This document shows, in pieces, positions 7,109 to 13,640 of a stretch of 21,072 nucleotides of DNA. The notes beneath the pieces were generated by a model, which saw only the letters and a program-made list of their open reading frames with translations, was not told where the DNA came from and made no database searches. Each line of letters starts with the position of its first letter. The stretch's first letter is position 1. The stretch comes from an uncultured Collinsella sp. (GTDB lineage Bacteria > Actinomycetota > Coriobacteriia > Coriobacteriales > Coriobacteriaceae), in the NCBI GenBank assembly GCA_959604825.1, contig CAUHCN010000036.1, forward strand, positions 1 to 21,072, in the 5' to 3' direction. The position numbers and the translations under genes are program-made.

Positions 7109-8869
7109 TTATGCCTCGAGGTTTTCCTCGATCCAGGCGACGGCACCCTTGGGGTCCTTAGTGAGGTCGATGTACTGTTTGCCCTTGGGCGACAGCAGCG
7201 TGATGCCCAGGCGGTCGGTGTCGGCCTTCATCTCGTTGTAATAGGTGCGAACCTGCGGAGCCAGGACGATGACGTTGTACTGGTCCATGATGGCGTAGTG
7301 GCTGCCGTAGGCACCGGCGTTGGCGGTAATGTCGATGCCCAGCTCGTCGGCGCCTTCCTTAAGCGCGTTGGCGAGCAGTGCAGAGGTGCCGGCGCCAGCG
7401 CACAGAACCAGAACCCTCAGATCCTTGCCCTTAAGGGCGGACGGAGCTGCGGAGGCCTCAGTGGCAGAAGCGGTCTCGACAACAGGAGCCTCAACGGCGG
7501 GGGCGGCAGCGGTCTTGACGGCCTTGGTCTCCTCGGCCTCTTCTTCGGCCAGGGTCTCGGCCTCCTGCTTGCACAGGACGTTGTCGTAGGCCTTGCAGAA
7601 CGGGTAGTAGATTAAGAAGTCAACGACCAGCAGGACGACAACCAGGACCAGAGAGATCGGCTGGAAGTTGGTGTCGATGAAGGTGCCGATCGGTCCGGGG
7701 AGTGCCCACGGCATGGCATAGATAAAGCCGTTCATGCCCAAAAAGTCGATGAAGAACTTACCAATGAGGACGTTGGCCACGGGGGCAAACAGGAACGGGA
7801 TCAGGAAGTACGGGTTGAGGATGATGGGCGCGGCGAACAGCAGCGGTTCGTTGACGGCGAACATCACGGGTACGACAGAGGCTTTGCCGACGGCCTTGAG
7901 CTGCTTGGAGCGCATAAAGAGCAGGAAGATGATCGGGACAATGAACGTGGCGCCGGTGCCGCCGAGTTCGCCGATGTAGTTACCGAAGTTCTCGGTCAGG
8001 GCGAGGGCGGGGTGACCGCCGGCCTGCAGCGTGGCGAGATTGGTGGTGATGTTGCCAAACAGCGCGGCGTTGAGGGCAGGCTTAACGACCGAGGGGCCGT
8101 GGATGCCCATGAACCAGAACAGCGGGATCATGAACCAGATGAGGGCGAGGCCGGCGTAGGAATCGGCAGCGGCGAACAGCGGGCTCACCAGCGTGGAGAT
8201 GACGTTGGCAAACGGGACGGCCAAGCAGGTGCGGCAGATAACGTCGATGACGGCGACAAACAGGATGGAGAAGCTGAAGGCGAAGATGTCGCGGAAGTTC
8301 TGGGCGATGGCGCCGGGGACTTCTTTGGGCAGCTTGATGGTGATGTCTCGCTTAATGCAGAAGGCATAGATGTTGACCGTGGCAAATGCGGCGACAAAGG
8401 AGCTCAGTAGGCCCTTGGTGCCCATGTTGTCGGTAAAGAACACCGAGACATCGGCACCGTCGATCTTGGCACTCGTCTGGGTAACGGCCAAGATGAGCAT
8501 AGCGCACATGGCGGCGACCATGGTGCTCGTGGCGTTGATGGCCTTGCCGGCAGGCATGCGGCGGTTCTTGGAGCCGGTCAGCGCGCTTGCGGTGGTGCCG
8601 GCGACCATGATGCCCACGACGCCCATCGTGAAGTTGTAAACCTTGTTGCAGAAGTTCACGACGTCGACGTTCCACCAGTCGGGCAGCGTAAAGCCGCCGA
8701 CCGTGGCGACAACGCCCGGCAGGGTCGAAATAAGCAGGAAGACAGAAGAAGACAGGATGATGGGCATTGCTGCCAAAAAGCCGTCTTTAATGGCCTGAAG
8801 GTAGATGTTCTTAGAGACCTTGTCGAAGTACGGCTGACCTTTCTCCAAGAACTTAACGATCGATTCCAT
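7109..8869 (-). CDS. lacE: PTS lactose-type transporter subunit EIICB (module 2)
   Basis: Sugar-importing and phosphorylating membrane permease of 586 residues. The EIIC domain covers about residues 1-430 (FMGIHGPSVVKPAL, GGTGATFIVP, NEPLLFAAP). A short acidic Ala-rich linker follows, then an EIIB domain with active-site C490 in VLVLCAGAGTSALL. GAGGAG lies eight bases before the ATG. It is the second gene of its operon, after lacG2, opposite to modules 1 and 3. The N-terminus (YLQAIKDGFLAAMPIILSSS) and EIIB resemble module 1 LacE strongly, so these two are likely the closest pair. The phosphate donor is probably LacF, encoded 8 kb away. The true substrate is unknown beyond a beta-galactoside-type sugar inferred from its LacG partner. 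Confidence 0.92.
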   Translation of the reverse strand: MESIVKFLEKGQPYFDKVSKNIYLQAIKDGFLAAMPIILSSSVFLLISTLPGVVATVGGFTLPDWWNVDVVNFCNKVYNFTMGVVGIMVAGTTASALTGSKNRRMPAGKAINATSTMVAAMCAMLILAVTQTSAKIDGADVSVFFTDNMGTKGLLSSFVAAFATVNIYAFCIKRDITIKLPKEVPGAIAQNFRDIFAFSFSILFVAVIDVICRTCLAVPFANVISTLVSPLFAAADSYAGLALIWFMIPLFWFMGIHGPSVVKPALNAALFGNITTNLATLQAGGHPALALTENFGNYIGELGGTGATFIVPIIFLLFMRSKQLKAVGKASVVPVMFAVNEPLLFAAPIILNPYFLIPFLFAPVANVLIGKFFIDFLGMNGFIYAMPWALPGPIGTFIDTNFQPISLVLVVVLLVVDFLIYYPFCKAYDNVLCKQEAETLAEEEAEETKAVKTAAAPAVEAPVVETASATEASAAPSALKGKDLRVLVLCAGAGTSALLANALKEGADELGIDITANAGAYGSHYAIMDQYNVIVLAPQVRTYYNEMKADTDRLGITLLSPKGKQYIDLTKDPKGAVAWIEENLEA

Positions 8870-8982
8870 AGTTCACGCTCCTCTTTGCATGAAATCTTAA
8901 TGGCATGGACGTTGAAAACCTATATGGTCTCCCGCTTGCTAAAAGCCCGGGTGCAGGCGGGGTCGGTCCCAGGGGGAGAGAG

Positions 8983-9019
8983 GGGAGCGGCTGGGTTTGT
9001 ATCGCATAGGGCCGCTCCC
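8983..9019 (-). other. Intercistronic hairpin between lacG2 and lacE2
   Basis: GGGAGCGGC pairs perfectly with GCCGCTCCC around a 19-base loop, within the 176-bp gap between lacG2 and lacE2. There is no T-tract on the minus strand, so partial termination or transcript stabilisation is more likely than full termination. The rest of the gap shows only the lacE2 ribosome site. Confidence 0.5.
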
Positions 9020-9045
9020 TTCTCGGGGGAAAGCGAGGCGATGCG

Positions 9046-10488
9046 CTACTGCGCGTCCGCCATAGTGTCGGCGAGCTCCTTGTACCAGAGTGCCGACTGC
9101 TTGATGTAGCGTTTTTGCGTGTCGAAGTCGATGTAGAACAGGCCGTAGCGCTTGTTATAGCCATTGGCCCACGAGAACTGGTCCTGCAGGCTCCAGATAA
9201 AGTAGCCCTGGACGTCGACGCCCTCGGCGCGCGCCTGGAGCACCTTCTCCATGTGCTGGTCGACAAAGTCGATGCGCTCGGGATCGGCGACGATGCCGTT
9301 TGCGTCGGGCTCGGGGTCCTTGTGGCCCAGGCCGTTTTCGGTGATATAGATGACGGGGAGGTTGGGATAGGTGGCGCTGATGTGCTTGAGCGTGTCGTAG
9401 AGGCCTTGCGGGTAGATGAGCCAATCCCAGTCGGTGGTGGGGATACCCGGCATATCGACCTGCTGCCCGACGCCCTTAAACTTAAAGCACGAGGTGCCCT
9501 TGTCTCCGGTGCCGTTAAAGCTGTTGGTGGACTCGCCATCGTAGGCGGCGATAAACGCCGACTGATAGTAGTTGAGGCCGAACATATCGTTGCGGGGCGC
9601 CGCCTTGGCGAGCTCCTCCATGTCGCTGTCCTCAACCGTAAGCGTGGCGTTGTTGGCACGCAGAATCTCGTTGATGAGTGAGAGGGTGCGCGCGGAGTAG
9701 TGGCCCAGGAAGGCGCCGTCCATGATGAAGTCGGTGTAGAAGGCGTTGTACAGGTCGGCGGCGTGCTGGTCGGCGGGCGAGTCGGTGGCAGGATATGCCG
9801 GCGTCAGGACGTTGACCATGCCAATGCGGCCGCCCAGGTGCTCGGTCTCGTCAAGATCCTTATACAGGTTGACGGCGCGGGCGTGGGCAACGAGCTCGTT
9901 GTGCTGGCTCTGGATGCCGCTCGTCACATCAAAGTGATGGTTGGGCGGGAAGTTGCCTTGGATGTATTGGGAGTGCGAGAGGCTGATGAGCTCGTTGATG
10001 GTGAACCAATTCTTGACCTCGCGGAACTCGCGGAAGCAGAACTCGGCATAGCGCACATAGGCGTCGACGGTCTTGCGGTTGAGCCAGTCGCCCTGGTTGA
10101 ACAGGGCGGCGGGGGAGTCAAAGTGATGCAGGGACACATAGGGCTCGACGCCATACTTTTTGCAGCAGGCGAACAGCTCGTGGTAGTGCTTAACGCCCTC
10201 GGCGAGGGGTTCGGCATCGTCGCCGTTGGGGAAGATGCGGGTCCAGGCGATGGACACACGAATGGCGTTGAGTCCATGCTCGGCAGAAAGGCGGATATCC
10301 TCCTCGTAGCGGTTGTAGAAATCACTGGCCGGGTCGGGCAAAAAGCGACCCTGGGCGACAAGGTAATCGTCCCACATGGTCTTACCCTTGCCTGCCACCT
10401 TCGTGGAACCTTCCGTTTGGTACGCGGCGGTTGCGGCGCCCCAAACAAAGCCCTTCGGCAGCTGCTGTACGCGGTTTAGCAAAGACAT
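9046..10488 (-). CDS. lacG: 6-phospho-beta-galactosidase, GH1 family (module 2)
   Basis: Cytoplasmic glycosidase for 6-phospho-beta-galactosides. The 480-residue product is a complete GH1 enzyme: FVWGAATAAYQTEG at the N-terminus, acid/base E166 in FTINEL, nucleophile E384 in YITENG and the LacG phosphate/galactose signature S439-W440-x5-K446-x-Y448. I start it at the ATG at 10488, nine bases after GAGGG; an ATG two codons upstream at 10494 is only three bases from it. It is the most divergent of the three LacG copies (FTINE instead of FTFNE, an insertion near residue 215 and a different N-terminus), which suggests a different aglycone preference. It is the first gene of the module 2 operon and diverges from lacI2 across a 341-bp control region. 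Confidence 0.9.
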   Translation of the reverse strand: MSLLNRVQQLPKGFVWGAATAAYQTEGSTKVAGKGKTMWDDYLVAQGRFLPDPASDFYNRYEEDIRLSAEHGLNAIRVSIAWTRIFPNGDDAEPLAEGVKHYHELFACCKKYGVEPYVSLHHFDSPAALFNQGDWLNRKTVDAYVRYAEFCFREFREVKNWFTINELISLSHSQYIQGNFPPNHHFDVTSGIQSQHNELVAHARAVNLYKDLDETEHLGGRIGMVNVLTPAYPATDSPADQHAADLYNAFYTDFIMDGAFLGHYSARTLSLINEILRANNATLTVEDSDMEELAKAAPRNDMFGLNYYQSAFIAAYDGESTNSFNGTGDKGTSCFKFKGVGQQVDMPGIPTTDWDWLIYPQGLYDTLKHISATYPNLPVIYITENGLGHKDPEPDANGIVADPERIDFVDQHMEKVLQARAEGVDVQGYFIWSLQDQFSWANGYNKRYGLFYIDFDTQKRYIKQSALWYKELADTMADAQ

Positions 10489-10608
10489 ATGCATACACCC
10501 TCTCGTCTCGCTGTTCGATATTGTGCGTTTGCGCTCAGGAGGCTCCCTGGTTAGCGTTCAGCGGTGAAAAAGCCCGATAAACACTATCTTAAAATGATTA
10601 GAACCAAA

Positions 10609-10646
10609 ATGAGCACGTGAACATTTGACAATGAGCACGTTAACAT
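10609..10646. promoter_or_regulatory. Pair of LacI2 operators in the lacG2 upstream region
   Basis: ATGAGCACGTGAACAT (10609-10624) and ATGAGCACGTTAACAT (10631-10646) are near-identical C|G-centred sites with centres 22 bp apart. On the minus strand they lie in the lacG2 leader/promoter zone. A third copy is at 10763. Binding by the neighbouring LacI2 is inferred. Confidence 0.72.
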
Positions 10647-10700
10647 CCGGCTGGGATGTATAGAAACAAAACAACTTCAAACAGCCGCGAACGGTTGTAT

Positions 10701-10717
10701 TTGTTCGGTAAGCGGTT
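10701..10717 (+). promoter_or_regulatory. Shared CGGTAAGCGGT element upstream of lacI2
   Basis: TTGTTCGGTAAGCGGTT matches 5836-5852 at 16 of 17 bases and abuts the lacI2 -35. The position would suit an activator that contacts RNA polymerase. Confidence 0.5.
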
Positions 10718-10721
10718 TTGA

Positions 10722-10778
10722 TTGACAGAAGTTTTCATGTTGTGGTATATGGCTCGGGTATCATGAGCACGTTATCAA
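10722..10778 (+). promoter_or_regulatory. lacI2 promoter with a downstream LacI2 operator
   Basis: TTGACA (10722-10727) and GTATAT (10745-10750) are 17 bases apart, the clearest sigma-70-type promoter in the window. ATGAGCACGTTATCAA (10763-10778) lies just after the expected transcription start and matches the two LacI2 sites near lacG2, implying autorepression and possibly looping over about 150 bp. Confidence 0.72.
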
Positions 10779-10829
10779 TGTATGTACGATGCGCCATGGG
10801 CGCGGGGAATAGTTGGGAAGCAGGTTAGC

Positions 10830-11867
10830 GTGGAAGGCATGGCTCAGCAGACAAGGAATGGTCATTCGGCGAGCGCGGCAGAGGTTGCGGCGCTCGCTGG
10901 CGTGAGCCGCCAGACTGTGTCTCGCGTGGTCAACGGTATGCCCAACGTGACGGAAAAGACGCGCAAGCGTGTGCTGGCCGCCATGGAAGAGCTGGGCTTT
11001 CGTCCCAATTTTGCTGGAGCGGCGTTGCGCGGCGGGTCGTATCGTTCTATTGGCCTGTGCATGTACAACATCACACGTGTCGGTAACCTGGCGACGCTCG
11101 AGGGTATCATGCAAGCGGCGCGCGAGCACGATTTTGCCGTCACTATGATCGAGATGGGCGGCGACAAGCCCTATACACTTGCCGATGCCTCGCGCCGCAT
11201 GGTCGAGCGACCCGTCGACGGCATGATTCTCAACATGAACCGCATGGCTCCCGATTTTGAGGAGTTTGTTCCCCAGCCGGGAGTGCGAACGGTCATCCTG
11301 TCCATGTATGCGCATCCGCGCTGCACGACGATCGACTCCGACCAGTATGGTTCGTGCGAGCTGTTGACCAATTATCTGCTGGAACATGGTCACTCGAATA
11401 TGCGGTTTGTGGCGGGTCCGGAAAACTCGATTTCCTCGCGTTTTCGTGAGGCCGGTTGGCGCGATACGCTGGGTCGTGCTCATGTCGATGCCGCTCCGAT
11501 GCTGCGTGGCGATTGGAGTGCGGACAGTGGGTACGCCATGGGCGAGCGGATTGCGGCCGAGGTGCTTGCCGGCGGGTCGCAGGCGCCGACTGCCGTGCTT
11601 GCGGCAAATGACCAGATGGCGCTGGGCGTTATCGCCGCGCTCGAGAACGCGGGCCTGTCCGTGCCCGACGACGTGAGCGTGGTTGGTATCGACGACGCAC
11701 TCGAGGGACTTGTTCCTCACAATCGGCTGACGACGCTGCGATTTGATTTGCGCGGTGTCGGTAAGCTTGCGTTTGAGGCGGCGATTGGAGAGAGCTCGTC
11801 TATCGAGGCGATTCATGTGCCGAGTACGCTGGTCGAACGCTCGACTGTTAGGGACATACGGGGTTAG
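10830..11867 (+). CDS. LacI-family transcriptional regulator of module 2
   Basis: Predicted local repressor of the divergent lacG2-lacE2 operon and of itself. About 345 residues. The HTH is ASAAEVAALAGVSRQTVSRV (around residues 14-33), with specificity residues R27 and Q28. The PBP-like effector domain shows PVDGMILNMN, LAANDQMALGV and VPDDVSVVGIDD and ends in LVERSTVRDIRG. The GTG at 10830 is preferred: GCAGG lies five bases before it, whereas the ATG at 10839 has a purine stretch too close to it and the ATG at 10782 has none. Three copies of its own operator variant occur at 10609, 10631 and 10763. The effector is unknown; a sugar or its 6-phosphate is the family expectation. Confidence 0.88.
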   Translation: MEGMAQQTRNGHSASAAEVAALAGVSRQTVSRVVNGMPNVTEKTRKRVLAAMEELGFRPNFAGAALRGGSYRSIGLCMYNITRVGNLATLEGIMQAAREHDFAVTMIEMGGDKPYTLADASRRMVERPVDGMILNMNRMAPDFEEFVPQPGVRTVILSMYAHPRCTTIDSDQYGSCELLTNYLLEHGHSNMRFVAGPENSISSRFREAGWRDTLGRAHVDAAPMLRGDWSADSGYAMGERIAAEVLAGGSQAPTAVLAANDQMALGVIAALENAGLSVPDDVSVVGIDDALEGLVPHNRLTTLRFDLRGVGKLAFEAAIGESSSIEAIHVPSTLVERSTVRDIRG

Positions 11868-11876
11868 GTCCTACTC

Positions 11877-11943
11877 CGTTTGTCTCGATTTGTAACAGGT
11901 AGACGGTCAAAAGCGGGCTACGTGTTACAGATTTAGATTCTTC
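11877..11943. repeat. 67-bp palindromic repeat, copy 3 (degenerate)
   Basis: The left arm GTTTGTCTCGATTTGTAACA is well conserved. The right arm TGTTACAGATTTAGATTCTT is diverged at its outer end, as in the remnant at 2178-2200. It starts 10 bases after the lacI2 stop and is followed after 15 bases by copy 4. Confidence 0.75.
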
Positions 11944-11958
11944 GGAAAGAGCAATCCT

Positions 11959-12024
11959 GTTCGTCTCAATCTGTAACAGCTAGGACCAAAAAACTCGGCT
12001 AGATGTTACAGATCGAGACAAACG
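11959..12024. repeat. 67-bp palindromic repeat, copy 4
   Basis: The left arm GTTCGTCTCAATCTGTAACA and right arm TGTTACAGATCGAGACAAAC surround a 25-base centre nearly identical to copy 2. It lies in tandem with copy 3 between convergent lacI2 and lacG3. Confidence 0.87.
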
Positions 12025-12038
12025 GCTCCCGACCAGCC

Positions 12039-12089
12039 AAAAAACACAAAGACCGGGGGCGGCGCGCCGTGTGACGTGCCGCCCCCGGT
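12039..12089 (-). terminator. Rho-independent terminator of the lacE3-lacG3 operon
   Basis: A perfect 12-bp stem (12052-12063 with 12078-12089; ACCGGGGGCGGC) is followed on the minus strand by TCTTTGTGTTTTTT. It is 46 bases past the lacG3 stop. The intervening bases include ATGGGGACAGGTT, a REP-like string. Confidence 0.88.
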
Positions 12090-12134
12090 TGAGAAATGGG
12101 GACAGGTTATGTGGGCAGGCAACCCCGCTAGTCG

Positions 12135-13574
12135 CTAGTCCAGACGACGGGTCTGCGCCACGTGCTTGTACCAGTAGGCGCTCGCCTTGGGCGTGCGCTT
12201 CTGGGTTTCAAAGTCTACGTAGAAGAAGCCATAGCGCTTGTTGTAGCCGTTGGTCCAGGAGAACTGGTCCTGCAGACTCCACAGGAAGTAGCCGCCCACG
12301 TTGACGCCCACCTCCATGGCCTTAAGCAACCAGCGCAGGTGCTGCTCGATGTAGTCGATGCGCGGCTGGTCGTCCACAAAACCGTCCTTGTAGGGGTCCT
12401 TGTAGCCCATGCCGTTCTCGGTGATGAAGATCTGCTTGTAGTTGGGGTAGCGCTGCTTAATGTAGACGAGCAGATCGAACAGACCCTCGGGATAGATGAT
12501 CCAGTCCCAGTCGGTGGTGGGGATGCCGGGCTTGTTCACGTGCTCGCCAATGCCCTTGACGCGCCAGCGGCCGGTACCCTTCTCGCCCGTGCCGTTGTGG
12601 TGCAGGTCGTTCTCGCCGTCGTAGGCCTTGAGGAAACGGCACTGGTAGTTGTTGACGCCCAGGTAGTCGTTGTAGAGCGCTGCCTCGCGCATGATCTCGA
12701 GATCCTCCTCGCGGATCTCGATGGTGCCGCCGGAGACTGCAGCCAGGCGGTTGGCGCACTCGAGGGTGTCGGGGGCATAGTCGCCGCGGAAGGTGGCGTC
12801 GAGCAAGAACTGGTTCTGCAGCACGTGCTCGTTGTTGGCGGCCTTGATATCGGCGGGGTCGTTCTCGTTGAGCGGGTACTTAAACTCCAGCGACTGAATG
12901 ACGCCGATCTTGCCCTTAAAGCCGCCGTTATGGAAGGCCAGTACCGCCTTGGCGTGGGCGAGCATCATGTTGTGCTCGCACTGGAAGGCCTCGGCCAGGT
13001 GCGCCTTGACGCCGCCGGGGAAGGTGCCCTCGATGTAGGTGTTGGAGGCGTCGGCCCAGATCTCGTTAAAGGTGAACCAATAGGTCACCTGGTCGGCGTA
13101 CTCCTTAAAGCAGAAGGTGGCAAAGTCCACAAAGGCGTCGATGGTCTCGCGGTTGAGGAAGTCGCCCTTCTCAAAGAGGGGCAGCGGCGTGTCGAAGTGA
13201 TGCAGCGTGACAAACGGTTCAACGTGGTGCTTGTGGCACTCGGCAAAGAGGTCGTGGTAGAACTGCACGCCCTCGGGGTTCACCTTGCCGGTGCCCTCGG
13301 GGAAGATGCGGCTCCAGGCGATGGAGAGGCGAATACCGTTGATGCCAAACTCCTCGCACAGCTCCAGATCGACGGGGTACTGGTTGTAGAAGTCGGAGGC
13401 GGGATCGGGAGAGAAGCGGCCCTGGGCCTCCAGGAAGTCGTCCCAGGCGACCTTGCCCTTACCGTGGGTGCGGGTCTCGCCCTCTACCTGGTAGGCAGCA
13501 GTGGCGCCGCCAAAGACAAAGTCCTCGGGGAACTGCGCGGGCGGGTTGGTGACGCTGGCGGGGTTAACGGACAT
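12135..13574 (-). CDS. lacG: 6-phospho-beta-galactosidase, GH1 family (module 3)
   Basis: Hydrolyses lactose-6-phosphate or related 6-phospho-beta-galactosides. The 479-residue GH1 protein has FVFGGATAAYQVEG, acid/base E171 in FTFNEI, nucleophile E386 in FITENG and the LacG signature S439-W440-x5-K446-x-Y448. It keeps the usual TLHHFDTP, where the module 1 copy has Asp. N-terminal and central blocks such as ETRTHGKGKV and GRFSPDPASDFYN are shared with LacG1, so these two form the closest pair. The only in-frame ATG near the start is at 13574, with a weak GGA five to eight bases before it. Weak initiation and the hairpin upstream may keep its level below lacE3. It is the second gene of its operon, 66 bases after lacE3. 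Confidence 0.93.
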   Translation of the reverse strand: MSVNPASVTNPPAQFPEDFVFGGATAAYQVEGETRTHGKGKVAWDDFLEAQGRFSPDPASDFYNQYPVDLELCEEFGINGIRLSIAWSRIFPEGTGKVNPEGVQFYHDLFAECHKHHVEPFVTLHHFDTPLPLFEKGDFLNRETIDAFVDFATFCFKEYADQVTYWFTFNEIWADASNTYIEGTFPGGVKAHLAEAFQCEHNMMLAHAKAVLAFHNGGFKGKIGVIQSLEFKYPLNENDPADIKAANNEHVLQNQFLLDATFRGDYAPDTLECANRLAAVSGGTIEIREEDLEIMREAALYNDYLGVNNYQCRFLKAYDGENDLHHNGTGEKGTGRWRVKGIGEHVNKPGIPTTDWDWIIYPEGLFDLLVYIKQRYPNYKQIFITENGMGYKDPYKDGFVDDQPRIDYIEQHLRWLLKAMEVGVNVGGYFLWSLQDQFSWTNGYNKRYGFFYVDFETQKRTPKASAYWYKHVAQTRRLD

Positions 13575-13598
13575 GATGATCCAATCGTTTAAATCGAA

Positions 13599-13630
13599 GG
13601 GCCAGCCGGTCTTGGATAGTCGGCTGGCCC
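13599..13630 (-). other. Intercistronic hairpin between lacE3 and lacG3
   Basis: GGGCCAGCCG (13599-13608) pairs perfectly with CGGCTGGCCC (13621-13630) around 12 bases. On the minus strand it is followed by TTCGATTTAAACG, not a true T-tract. It may be an attenuator or mRNA-stability element between lacE3 and lacG3. Confidence 0.55.
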
Positions 13631-13640
13631 TAAGCGTTAC

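Noticed and set aside
11877..12024. The tandem repeats as a CRISPR array
   Set aside because: There are only two units, each an inverted repeat with a conserved centre rather than unique spacers, and no cas genes nearby.
2368..13574. Annotation of the three GH1 enzymes as 6-phospho-beta-glucosidases
   Set aside because: All three have the Ser-Trp-x5-Lys-x-Tyr signature of LacG and lie in a tagatose-6-phosphate gene set.
12162..13592. A 476-codon open frame antisense to lacG3, and similar frames opposite galM, lacE2, lacG2 and lacE3
   Set aside because: They are shadows of well-supported genes, with no ribosome sites or recognisable domains.
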